From: Methylocystis rosea
GTDB lineage: Bacteria; Pseudomonadota; Alphaproteobacteria; Rhizobiales; Beijerinckiaceae
Length of the DNA stretch: 64,000 nt
Assembly (NCBI RefSeq): GCF_003855495.1
Contig: NZ_CP034088.1
Span: forward strand, 124,001 to 188,000
Direction of reading: 5' to 3'
Shown piece after piece: positions 27,141 to 35,521 of the stretch (the stretch's first letter is position 1; each line of letters opens with the position of its first letter). The translations under genes were made by a program, and so were the position numbers. The notes below the pieces were generated by a model. That model was not told the origin of the DNA. It ran no database searches and saw only the letters and a program-made list of their open reading frames with translations.

Positions 27141-28391
27141 ATGAATGAGTCCTCCGAACGATCGGCCAGGGGGCCTGACACGTCTATTGGCGAAAAGACC
27201 GGAGCCAGCCTCTTGTATGCCGCAGCGCTTCGCGGGCGTATCGCTAGATACGCCCTGGCGACCTCCGGCGTACTGTTTGCCATCGCCGTGGCTCTAATCG
27301 TTTACGCGAACCGTCCGATCGCCGTCGAGGTCGCGTCAATTGAAAAGAACGTGCCGATCCGAGTCTTTGGGCTTGGCACGGTCGAGGCCCGTGTGATGTC
27401 GAAAATCGGTTTCGAAGTGGGGGCCACGCTGGTCGAACTGCACGCGGACCACGGCGACCGCGTGACGAAGGGCCAGGTCCTCGCGCGCCTCGCCAGTAGC
27501 GAACAAGAGGCCAAGGTCGCAAAGGCGCGCGCTGCGCTCTTGATCGCCGAGACGAACATCAACCGGGCGGATGCCAATCTCGAGAGGGCGCGGGCGGTGA
27601 TGGCGCAAAGACAGGAAGCCAATCGGCGCAAGCAGGCGCTTGTTGCGCGAAGCATCGTCACAAAGCAAGTCGCAGAGGAGGCTTTCAGAGACGAGGCCGT
27701 AGCCCGCGCCGATGTTGCCGTTGCAGATAGCGAGATTGCCAGCGCGAAGGCGCAACTGGCCGATGCGCGAGCTCAGTATCAGTTCGAAGAAACGATGTTG
27801 CGCCATAGGACGCTCACGGCTCCCTACGACGCCGTGATTATGGAGCGCCACAAGGAACTGGGCTCTGTCGTCAAGGCTGGCGATCCAATTTTCACGCTCA
27901 TTGCGGCTGACACGTACTGGGGTCTCGCTCATGTCGACGAAGCGCGCGCGGGATTTATCCAGGAAGGGCAACATGTCGATGCACGCCTTCGCTCGCGTCC
28001 GCAGGATGCGTTCACAGGACGGGTCGCCCGCATTGGCCTCGAAAGCGATCGCATTACGGAGGAACGGCGCGTTCTCATTAAGGGCGACAATCCGCCATTC
28101 CGAGTCTATCTCGGCGAGCAGGTGGAGGTCTGGATCACCGTCGCTCAGCTTGATAGAGCGATCCTCGTTCCAGAGGCCGTCGTGCAGGGCTACGACGGAC
28201 GGCAAGGCCGGGTATGGACGGTCGAGTCCGGCCGGTTGCGGAGGCGTCTGGTAAAATTCCGACATCGCACGGAGGACGCGCGTCTTGAGATCGTGGATGG
28301 CCTGCCCGGAGATGCGCGTGTCGTGGCGAACCTGGAGAGCGGCTTACGCGAAGGCCGCTTTATTTGGACGATCGAGGCCAGCAAGAAATGA
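27141..28391 (+). CDS. Membrane fusion protein of a DevBCA-like ABC exporter
   Basis: 416 residues. One N-terminal membrane helix (YALATSGVLFAIAVALIVYA) is followed by a lipoyl half (KIGFEVGATLVELHADHGDR), a long coiled-coil hairpin (residues 110-215, e.g. EAKVAKARAALLIAETNINR) and the second lipoyl half (LRHRTLTAPYDAVIMERHKE). This is the HlyD/RND adaptor architecture. The stop codon overlaps the permease ATG (ATGA), showing translational coupling. It would link the inner-membrane ABC transporter to a TolC-type channel, which is not encoded next to it. Confidence 0.88.
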   Translation: MNESSERSARGPDTSIGEKTGASLLYAAALRGRIARYALATSGVLFAIAVALIVYANRPIAVEVASIEKNVPIRVFGLGTVEARVMSKIGFEVGATLVELHADHGDRVTKGQVLARLASSEQEAKVAKARAALLIAETNINRADANLERARAVMAQRQEANRRKQALVARSIVTKQVAEEAFRDEAVARADVAVADSEIASAKAQLADARAQYQFEETMLRHRTLTAPYDAVIMERHKELGSVVKAGDPIFTLIAADTYWGLAHVDEARAGFIQEGQHVDARLRSRPQDAFTGRVARIGLESDRITEERRVLIKGDNPPFRVYLGEQVEVWITVAQLDRAILVPEAVVQGYDGRQGRVWTVESGRLRRRLVKFRHRTEDARLEIVDGLPGDARVVANLESGLREGRFIWTIEASKK

Positions 28392-29521
28392 ACCTTGCAT
28401 ATCGCGACATTATGCACAATCTCGGTCGGTTCCTATTGACCTGCCTGGGACTTGGCCTCCTGCTCGGAGTCGTGCTCGCAATGATCGGCATCTATCGCGG
28501 GCTCGTCGTTGAGGCGCTGACCATCGCCCGAGCGCCGGCTGTCGATTTGTGGGTTGTGGAATCCAGTACGCGCGGTCCCTTCGCGGAGATATCTCGCATT
28601 CCAGGAGACACGCGGGAGGCGATCGCCCGCATCGCGGGCGTGGACGCCGCCGGAAGCGTCACGTATCAGACGGTAGAGAGTGAGCACATGGGCAACAAGC
28701 TCCGGCTCTACGTCATCGGTTACGAGCCGACGCGACCAGGCGGTCCGCCAGTAATCATCGAAGGTCGCGGAGTTGCTCGCAGCCACTATGAGATAGTCGC
28801 CGACCGCGCTGCCGGTCTTGTCCTCGGCGATCGGGTCGCGCTCGGCCGAAGCATGTTCACGGTGGTTGGTCTCACGCAGCACCAGGTCAGTTCGGGAGGC
28901 GACCCGGCCGTCTACGTCACGCTGCAGGACGCGCAGAAACTGCAGTTCGATCTCGCGCCGTCGGCGGCGCGACTCAAACTCGCTCGTGGCGAGGGCGGAT
29001 CAACTCGGGACACCGTCAATGCGGTCGTGGCGCGTCTGCATCCGAACTCTTCTTCGGAGGCCGTCGCTAGCACAATCAAGCGGTGGAAGCATCTCGCGGC
29101 CATTACCCAGGAAGCTCAAGAGAACATTCTGACACTTTCGCTCGTTGACCGTGCGCGCCGACAAATCGCGCTTTTTACAGGCCTGCTGCTGGTCGTCTCC
29201 GCGGTGATCATCGCGCTTATTATCTACACGATGACCATGGAGAAACTGAAGCAGATCGCCACCTTGAAATTGATTGGAGCGCCCGACAGAACGATCATCG
29301 GGATGATCGTGCAGCAAGCCATGGCGCTCGGCTTCATCGGATTTGCAATCGGTGGCGCACTTATCGTCAATATTCAGGACTACTTTCCACGACGTGTGGT
29401 GCTGGAGCCGGATAATGTTGTCATTCTGGGAGCCATTGTCTTCGTAGTATGCCTTCTATCGAGCGTCCTTGGCGTCCGCGCCGCGCTCAGGGTCGATCCG
29501 GCGACCGCGCTTGGGGGCTGA
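28388..29521 (+). CDS. FtsX-like ABC transporter permease (DevC/MacB type)
   Basis: 377 residues. The N-terminal helix (LGRFLLTCLGLGLLLGVVLA) is followed by a large periplasmic domain of about 230 residues and three C-terminal helices (QIALFTGLLLVVSAVIIALI; GMIVQQAMALGFIGFAIGGA; NVVILGAIVFVVCLLSSVLG) with the FtsX pattern TMTMEKLKQIATLKLIGAPD. It is coupled to the adaptor gene upstream and ends one base before the ATPase start. It acts as a mechanotransmission-type exporter for a lipid, peptide or drug. Confidence 0.87.
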   Translation: MNLAYRDIMHNLGRFLLTCLGLGLLLGVVLAMIGIYRGLVVEALTIARAPAVDLWVVESSTRGPFAEISRIPGDTREAIARIAGVDAAGSVTYQTVESEHMGNKLRLYVIGYEPTRPGGPPVIIEGRGVARSHYEIVADRAAGLVLGDRVALGRSMFTVVGLTQHQVSSGGDPAVYVTLQDAQKLQFDLAPSAARLKLARGEGGSTRDTVNAVVARLHPNSSSEAVASTIKRWKHLAAITQEAQENILTLSLVDRARRQIALFTGLLLVVSAVIIALIIYTMTMEKLKQIATLKLIGAPDRTIIGMIVQQAMALGFIGFAIGGALIVNIQDYFPRRVVLEPDNVVILGAIVFVVCLLSSVLGVRAALRVDPATALGG

Positions 29522-29522
29522 G

Positions 29523-30269
29523 ATGCAAACCACAAGCTCTGGCGCGCCGCTTGTTCGGCTGGATCGCATCTCAAAACACTTTGGCGAGGGAGAAACCCGC
29601 GTCGATGCAGTGCGCGATGTTTCGCTAGAGGTTTACCCCCGACAGGTCGTAGCGCTGCTTGGCCCCTCCGGTTCCGGCAAGACCACCCTCCTTAACATCA
29701 TCGGCTGCATTTTGGATCCGTCCTCGGGGTGCATGGAGCTCGACGGCGAACTGGTCGTCCGCGATGGCCGCCGGCTTCGGGGTGATTTGCGGCGTCTCAG
29801 GCTCGACAAGATCGGGTTCATCTTCCAGTTCCACAACCTGCTGCCGTTCCTCGATGTGACCGATAACGTGGCGATCGTGTTGCAATTGGCCGGCGTCGAC
29901 ATTGCTAATGCGCGCAAGCGGGCCGTGGCTTTGCTCGATTATCTCGAGATCGGCCACCGCGCAAAAGCGATGCCGGCCAAGCTCTCCGGTGGCGAAGCGC
30001 AGCGGGTGGCCATCGCGCGGGCGCTAGCGAACAGCCCTCGCATCATTCTCGCGGACGAACCAACGGCCGCCCTCGACTCCAAGCGCGCCGGCATCGTCAT
30101 GGACCTCTTGCGCAAGCTCGCGGTCGAGCACGACGCCGCGATCATCGCCGTAACGCATGACGAGAAGATTTTCGATCGCTTCGATCACATCCATCAGCTA
30201 CGGGACGGCAGGCTGTTCGGGATGCACGACGAGCAGATCGACGTCTCAAGACTGGACTCGCCTTTGTGA
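29523..30269 (+). CDS. ABC exporter ATPase (DevA/LolD type)
   Basis: 248 residues from the ATG at 29523. All nucleotide-binding motifs are present: Walker [20 protein letters not shown]-loop [11 protein letters not shown], signature [15 protein letters not shown], Walker [14 protein letters not shown], and H-loop [12 protein letters not shown]. It is the third gene of the adaptor-permease-ATPase operon. A weak hairpin with TTTT follows at about 30270-30290 and may terminate the operon. Confidence 0.92.
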   Translation: MQTTSSGAPLVRLDRISKHFGEGETRVDAVRDVSLEVYPRQVVALLGPSGSGKTTLLNIIGCILDPSSGCMELDGELVVRDGRRLRGDLRRLRLDKIGFIFQFHNLLPFLDVTDNVAIVLQLAGVDIANARKRAVALLDYLEIGHRAKAMPAKLSGGEAQRVAIARALANSPRIILADEPTAALDSKRAGIVMDLLRKLAVEHDAAIIAVTHDEKIFDRFDHIHQLRDGRLFGMHDEQIDVSRLDSPL

Positions 30270-30369
30270 GAGGCTGAGCTCTTTTGTCTCAAGCGGAGCA
30301 TCCAAAACAACAACGCGTGTCGAAGCTGCGATGACACCCATCATGGTGCGTGCGTAGTAAAATACTGGA

Positions 30370-30800
30370 AGCGTCTTCTCGTTGGCGATGCGATACGGGC
30401 GCCCTTTTCGAGCCCCGCCATTTCATCGGTCCTGTTAACACGGATTTGTTACGCACTGCGGAAACAACCTGCCGCGGGCGAAAATAGCCAGCCTTGCTAA
30501 GATGGCTCAACCTATCTTTCATTATGCTCGACGCCTGAGCCGCCTCGGTCATCGTCAGCCATTCTGAAGATTATAGGCTTGGATACCGCGCGCGACGCAC
30601 GGGAGCGCACTTGAGGTTTGCCCTTGCCGGAGGGATGACCATTCGATTGAGCGCCCCGGCGAAACGTTCGTCTGACCAGCGCCCAACCCAGTCCCTTATA
30701 ATCGCCAAGGTGTTCCTGTTCATGAGATAAGCCCTCTGAGTGAGTTTTGATGAGGTCTGAGATTTCGAAGAGGAGCAGAGCCATGCTATTCTCACGTTCC
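30370..30800 (-). pseudogene. Serine recombinase, C-terminal remnant
   Basis: The minus strand shows IIRDWVGRWSDERFAGALNR, then a stop, then SSEWLTMTEAAQASSIMKDR and LSHLSKAGYFRPRQVV. Large transposon-borne recombinases end with a block of this kind (W.D..IA..LNR.G) followed by a small helix-turn-helix (TxxEAA...). At least one in-frame TAA and frame changes are present, and the catalytic N-terminal domain is missing. Confidence 0.5.
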
Positions 30801-30811
30801 GCCGATTTCAT

Positions 30812-31226
30812 TCCAACCTGCTCCCAGGAGTCATCTTCACTCCAAGGCAGGACGCGGTGATCGCTGAGCGTATCGGCGTCTGCGGCGCGCTTTGGAGCCC
30901 AAGGCCGCGGCGCGTGCGCAGGAAAAGAGCGGAGAAGCGCATTCTGCGGCGCTCACGCGCGCCGTTAGCACGCAAGATCGCGCGGCTGTTCAGCCGGACG
31001 GCACGTGGCGGCGATTGAGCGGCGATGAGATGTAGGTCCAGCGAAAATCGACCTCCTTTAAGCTCAGGTCAGCCCCATTGTTGCCGAAGCCGAGCCTAAA
31101 GGCGTTTTGATGAACCGCTGAATCGAAGCACGCCTCTTTCGCCGCGACACGACCCTGCCTCGTCGGCTATAAAGCAACGGCACTTGATTTTGGGTGCCGG
31201 CCTTGACCCGGCGAGCGGAGGACAGG
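30812..31226. other. No gene recognised
   Basis: About 415 bases. Short frames only. The DUF6522 gene promoter should lie at the right end. Confidence 0.4.
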
Positions 31227-31523
31227 ATGGCCAATCCCAGATGTGCGGACATTGTCCGTGACGGCGAAGACTTCGTTGTGGACGCGACTTTCGTTGCGCC
31301 AAAATTCGGACTCTCCGTCGAAGCCTTTCGCACGGAACTGCAGCGGGGAACAATCGTGGCGACCTGCGAGCGGGGAGAAGGCGAGGATTATGGCAAAACT
31401 CGCCTCACCTTCCGGCGCGGAATATTGCTTTGGCGCTTCGTCCTGGATGGGGACGGCGCGGTCCACGAAGACCCGCTCCTGGCCAAACGCGCCAGCTCTT
31501 CGCGACCACAATCCCGTCCATGA
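31227..31523 (+). CDS. DUF6522-like small protein
   Basis: 98 residues from the ATG at 31227 behind GGAGGA. The core DFVVDATFVAPKFGLSVEAF, then ATCERGEGEDYGKTRLTFRR and GILLWRFVLDGDGAV, fits the DUF6522 pattern (a short domain with CERGxxEDxGxxRLTF). Such genes occur near nitric-oxide and copper genes in Alphaproteobacteria. The folE fragment just downstream suggests this piece derives from a nor/nnr-type locus. The role is unknown. Confidence 0.6.
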   Translation: MANPRCADIVRDGEDFVVDATFVAPKFGLSVEAFRTELQRGTIVATCERGEGEDYGKTRLTFRRGILLWRFVLDGDGAVHEDPLLAKRASSSRPQSRP

Positions 31524-31643
31524 GCTATGGCTGCGCCGGCGCTCTTGCCAATAAATCACATCGACTCGTCTGGGCGCCTTGCAAGTACCGCCGCCGGCGC
31601 GGCGCTAATTTCCACAACTTGCTAGGCGCAGCGCTCGCCTCCC

Positions 31644-31806
31644 CTGCACCATGGCAAGGAATTCCTTGCGGGTGCGCGAGTGGTCGCGGTTCACGCCGAG
31701 CAGCCGGCTCATCGTCAGGAGCGAGTCCGTCGTGTTGACCCCCACAGCGTCGTGCAGCTGTGCTCCGCCTCGATGACGACGCCGACGCCCTGCGGCCGAC
31801 GTGGCG
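31644..31806 (-). pseudogene. GTP cyclohydrolase I C-terminal fragment
   Basis: The minus strand reads PQGVGVVIEAEHSC, a frameshift, then GVNTTDSLLTMSRLLGVNRD and RTRKEFLAMVQGRR. This aligns with the last 50 residues of the intact folE at 16458-17063 but differs at many positions, so it is a divergent copy and not a recent duplicate. The zinc-ligand Cys is kept. Dead fragment. Confidence 0.8.
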
Positions 31807-32033
31807 AGGGCGTAGCATTGACGCGTTGCCGCGCGAGCTGCGGCCTATGGGCTCGGGCCAACGAAAAGCTGTCTGCAAACCTCTGAGGGGTCCGACTCGC
31901 CGACCTCTTCTAATTTACAGCACGAGGCGCTGCTGCTTACCATCGACCATTCCCGCCGGCTCGCAATGCGCACCACAAAAAGGACCGCGATCCTGGCCGT
32001 GCCCCGGATTCGTTCAGAATGGCGAATCTGAAT

Positions 32034-32360
32034 TTAGCGTGTGAGATAGAGGAGAGTTTCATATAAAAAACCGATGCATTCGTCTGATTGAGAACTCAAC
32101 GCGTCTTTCTTGAAATTCCACCAACACGACAGGGTCTCAATATTTGACAGGCACCTGCGATCAGAGACGTCCTTCATAAGCAGCACCTTAATGTCGACAA
32201 TGCCGATTACGTCGCTCGCGCTTGCAGCGCAATTTGGACGGCTTTCAATTCTTTTGACCAGCTCCGGATTGGCTTGGAGGCAAGCTAATGTGAGGGCTTT
32301 CAATTTGTCCTCGTAAGAAACTCGGGGGTTGACCCACATCGAAAGAACCCTTTCTGTCAT
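32034..32360 (-). CDS. Hypothetical protein
   Basis: 108 residues: MTERVLSMWVNPRVSYEDKL, KALTLACLQANPELVKRIES, then SDVIGIVDIKVLLMKDVSDR. Codon use is AT-richer than neighbouring genes. There is no signal peptide or membrane helix. I do not recognise it. A leading Met-Thr and a normal composition make it plausible, but no ribosome-binding site stands out. Confidence 0.35.
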   Translation of the reverse strand: MTERVLSMWVNPRVSYEDKLKALTLACLQANPELVKRIESRPNCAASASDVIGIVDIKVLLMKDVSDRRCLSNIETLSCWWNFKKDALSSQSDECIGFLYETLLYLTR

Positions 32361-32477
32361 AGGCAGAGCCTAAGCGTCTTTGGCATCTTCTCTCGAGCCG
32401 CGCTACCCAAGTGCATCATCGATAGGCGTAGGATGGGCGATGTGAGGGACTAGGTGCGGACAAAAAAAGAGAGCGAG

Positions 32478-32771
32478 ATGCCTTTTTCGAAAACTCTGGG
32501 CTACAGATTCATCACGCTTGTACTGCGCGTGCAAAAACGGGGCTGGCGTCGTATGTCGTCGCCAGCCGGCGGGCCGCCCATCCATCCTCGACCGACAGCG
32601 AACGGATTCGGCAATACCATCTTACTCGAGTCGGGAAAGCCGTTCGGTGGACAAGCAACGATCGATTTTAACCCAAACGGGTTGATCTTCGAACTTCGGC
32701 TTCCTCTTAAGGCTATTACTGAACGCGCATCTTCTCTGATAAATCACAAGGACGTCGGCGAGCCGAGCTAA
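32478..32771 (+). pseudogene. HWE/HisKA_2-type histidine kinase, C-terminal fragment
   Basis: The ATP-binding end of the kinase is visible: WRRMSSPAGGPPIHPRPTAN then GFGNTILLESGKPFGGQATI and DFNPNGLIFELRLPL. HWE kinases end with WxExGGPxVxxPxxxGFGxxLI...GG...F.P.G....ixiPL. The dimerisation domain and the phospho-accepting His are absent, and the preceding residues are unrelated. Confidence 0.65.
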
Positions 32772-33319
32772 CCAAGGAAGCTCTGTCGCTGGATTTGGAA
32801 CATGAACACGGCCGATTCGCGTGCGCGGGGGCAGGAACTCAGGGGACCGCGTTTGAGAAAGGACGCCGAGGGCGCATTCCAGGCAAACACCGCAACTGCC
32901 CTTCCTTCGCCTTCGGTCGATCTCGGGCGCTTTCTTCTCGCCCTTCTTATGGGCATCGCCTATCGCTCCGATTTGGGTCGTTGTCACGGCCAGACAAGCG
33001 ACGATGGTCTTTGCGCCGGTATCTGGCATGCGCATGAAACAACTTTGCGCCAAAAGTTCTTCAACAATCTCATCGCACGATAGGTCGACAGTCGACGGTA
33101 TGAGCACGAAATCATGCCGCTCCGAAGTTTTAGTTCAGCACCTTCACGCTTTAGTACGCTTTTCAAGTCCAATCCTATTCCGGCCAGCCACTGGCGAGAG
33201 ACAATCTAGCGGAGTCCAGCTATCCGGGCGCACACCGTCCGTAGCCGACCTTCGCCGGATCAGAAAATGGTTTGGGCGTGGCGCTTGCCATGGTAGTTTG
33301 CGGCTGACAGAGTAGAGAA
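32772..33319. other. No gene recognised upstream of the copper-efflux cluster
   Basis: About 550 bases with frames on both strands that do not resemble families. It must contain the promoter of the cluster starting at 33320. No metal-regulator gene (CueR, CusRS, CsoR) is present here or nearby. Confidence 0.4.
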
Positions 33320-33643
33320 ATGCTTCGCTGCCTTCGCCTTTTGATCTCTGTGGTTATTCTCGCTACAGCTTTAGCTGGGGCGGGCGGAGCTTTTGCCGCG
33401 AAGATGAACCATGCTTGCATCGAAATGAGCATGGACGATTGTCCCGACCACAACGGCCATGACGGCGCAGCACTCCCCGTGTGCGCTGAGATCCTCTGCG
33501 GGCCCAGTCAAGCAGCGCTTCCGCAGTTTCAACCATTCGTTGATGCCGTTCTTTGGGTGTGTGCGCCGCCGCTAATTCCCTCCGACGACATTGAGCTCGG
33601 TGGATTGCGAAGCCCGCCCGCTCTTCGGCCTCCAATCGTCTAA
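33320..33643 (+). CDS. Secreted Cys/His/Met-containing small protein at the head of the Cus cluster
   Basis: 107 residues. The signal peptide (LLISVVILATALAGAGGAFA) is followed by MNHACIEMSMDDCPDHNGHD, rich in Met, His, Cys and Asp, and a second Cys pair (VCAEILCGP). The composition suggests a periplasmic metal-binding protein. The gene precedes the efflux operon on the same strand, 229 bases away. No characterised family is recognised. Confidence 0.6.
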   Translation: MLRCLRLLISVVILATALAGAGGAFAAKMNHACIEMSMDDCPDHNGHDGAALPVCAEILCGPSQAALPQFQPFVDAVLWVCAPPLIPSDDIELGGLRSPPALRPPIV

Positions 33644-33872
33644 AGCCGAAAGTCCAATCTCGCTCACGGTTGCGCCCGGAGCAGATTTGGCGCGACCTCA
33701 AGCGGTCGCTGCGGCTAGCCGAGGGGGATCGTTATCCACGATCCCATTCCCGCAGGAACCAGCGCCGTTGTCGCATCGACGCGTGAGGCGCGATGACGTC
33801 CCTCGTCGGGATTGAGCGCGGCTGCAATCCGCCCGACGACCATGCGCATTAATGGGATACGGAGAGAATCTG

Positions 33873-34277
33873 ATGATGCTCGTGACCTCGAGCAAGGCGC
33901 GCTTATTCGCGCTGGTCGCGCTTGCCATCCTAGGCCTAGCGCCGTTCGCCCGCGCCAATATCAACGACTACGAATTCCGACTCGTCGCAGCGCAATTCAA
34001 GACGGGGCAAGCGATCGTATCGGTACGTCTCGTCCATAAGCCCGACGACAAGCCGGCGCCAGACGCGGTGATCTTCGCGATGCGTCTCGATATGGCTCCA
34101 GATGGCATGGAGACGATGACCAGCATGATCGAACCGGCGCAAAGCCCCGATCCCGGAATTTATCGATTCAAGGTCGATCTGACTGATGCGGGAACGTGGC
34201 GGATATCACTCGCTGCAAAGGTGCAGGGCGAGAGCGGCACGGTCCAAGGCCGACTAATTCTAAAGGTGGCGCCATGA
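33873..34277 (+). CDS. FixH/YtkA-like periplasmic protein, first gene of the coupled Cus operon
   Basis: 134 residues from the ATG at 33873 behind GGAGAG. The signal peptide (ARLFALVALAILGLAPFARA) is followed by a single Ig-like beta-domain: YEFRLVAAQFKTGQAIVSVR, VIFAMRLDMAPDGMETMTSM, GIYRFKVDLTDAGTWRISLA. The Met-rich loop (MRLDMAPDGMETMTSM) fits the FixH/YtkA-like group, which often carries copper-binding Met/His residues. Its stop overlaps the TolC-like start (ATGA). It could present copper to the efflux complex. Confidence 0.75.
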   Translation: MMLVTSSKARLFALVALAILGLAPFARANINDYEFRLVAAQFKTGQAIVSVRLVHKPDDKPAPDAVIFAMRLDMAPDGMETMTSMIEPAQSPDPGIYRFKVDLTDAGTWRISLAAKVQGESGTVQGRLILKVAP

Positions 34278-35521
34278 GTCGAGGACGGCGCCTTCGCGCC
34301 ATCTCATTTGTGGAATCGGCGGCGGTATTGATGTGCTCAACATCGCTTTCGGCAACCGAGCGAAACTTGCCCGGCGCCAACGTCGAAAGCGTCGTCGCCC
34401 TTGCAAATCAGCTAAGCCCTGAACTAGCGGCGGCCGCGCTGGATGCCGATGCGGCAGCGCATAAAGTGGGCGCGGCAGGCGTGCTGGCCGATCCGACGGT
34501 AACGCTGCAAGCATGGGATGTGAATGGACGCGGCATCGGCCAGCGTTGGATCGGCTTCGAGCAGGAATTCAAACTTTGGGGCAAACTCGATCTGGAGCGC
34601 GGCGTCGCAGAGGCCGACGCCGAGGCTGCGAGGCATCAGAGTCGCGCCGTCGCCACAGATTTGATCGCCCGCGTCAAAGCCGCCTATGCGCAATACGGCG
34701 CCGCGCATCGGGCGATCGACCTTTCGCTTGGATTAAAGCGCCGGCTCGACGAAATTCTCGCGCTCCTGCGCTTGCGTTATGGCGCGAGCTCGGTCGACCA
34801 GCAGGAAGTGATCAAAGCCGAGATCGAGGCGGCGACGGCTGAAACAGAGGTCGCGCGCCGTCAAGGCGAGGCAAAGGCCGCCGCCGCTCGCTTAAATGCC
34901 TTGGTCGGTCGCGGCTCGCAAGAGCCACTCGCTATGCCCAAAGGCTTTCGGCCGCTGAAAACAAAGCTGACGCTCGCCGGCGTTCAGGAGCTCGCGAGAG
35001 TCGCCAATCCAGCCCTCGCCACGACCGGCGCGCAGGTCCGCGCAGCGATCGGAACTAAAGAACTCACGGACCTGAATTACTATCCGAACGTCACCGTTGG
35101 CGCGAATTTCGTGCAGCGTCCCACCGGCGACAATAGCGGCATGTTCATGCTCGGATTCAAGGTGCCGCTGCAATATGAAGCGAAAGACGCCGAACAGCGC
35201 GCCGCCAGTTCGCGGCTCGGCGCCGCGCAGATGCGCTACGACGCCATCCGAATCCGGCTCGACGGCGATGTGGCCGAAGCATGGTTCGGGCTGGAGGCGG
35301 TGCGCAAGGCGATCCGGATCGTCGAACAACGCCAGCTCAGTCCGGCGCGGCTGTCGGTGGAGACGGCGCGAAGCGGCTTTGCGGCCGGAGCCGCCGACTT
35401 GGCGACGTCTCTGGAAGCCGAACGACGCCTGCGAGCGATCGAACTCGAAATCCTTAAGCTCAAAGTCGAAGAGCAAGCCAGATACGCGGAGCTTGAACGT
35501 CTGGCGGGAGGCTCTCTATGA
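34274..35521 (+). CDS. cusC: CusC-like outer-membrane efflux channel (TolC family)
   Basis: 415 residues from the ATG at 34274, overlapping the preceding stop. The two OEP repeats are seen as ELAAAALDADAAAHKVGAAG, with VTLQAWDVNGRGIGQRWIGF, and later NPALATTGAQVRAAIGTKEL with YYPNVTVGANFVQRPTGDNS. Long coiled coils lie between them. TolC-family proteins form trimeric channels in the outer membrane. ATGA overlaps on both sides show tight coupling with the FixH-like and CusB-like genes. Confidence 0.85.
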   Translation: MSRGRRLRAISFVESAAVLMCSTSLSATERNLPGANVESVVALANQLSPELAAAALDADAAAHKVGAAGVLADPTVTLQAWDVNGRGIGQRWIGFEQEFKLWGKLDLERGVAEADAEAARHQSRAVATDLIARVKAAYAQYGAAHRAIDLSLGLKRRLDEILALLRLRYGASSVDQQEVIKAEIEAATAETEVARRQGEAKAAAARLNALVGRGSQEPLAMPKGFRPLKTKLTLAGVQELARVANPALATTGAQVRAAIGTKELTDLNYYPNVTVGANFVQRPTGDNSGMFMLGFKVPLQYEAKDAEQRAASSRLGAAQMRYDAIRIRLDGDVAEAWFGLEAVRKAIRIVEQRQLSPARLSVETARSGFAAGAADLATSLEAERRLRAIELEILKLKVEEQARYAELERLAGGSL

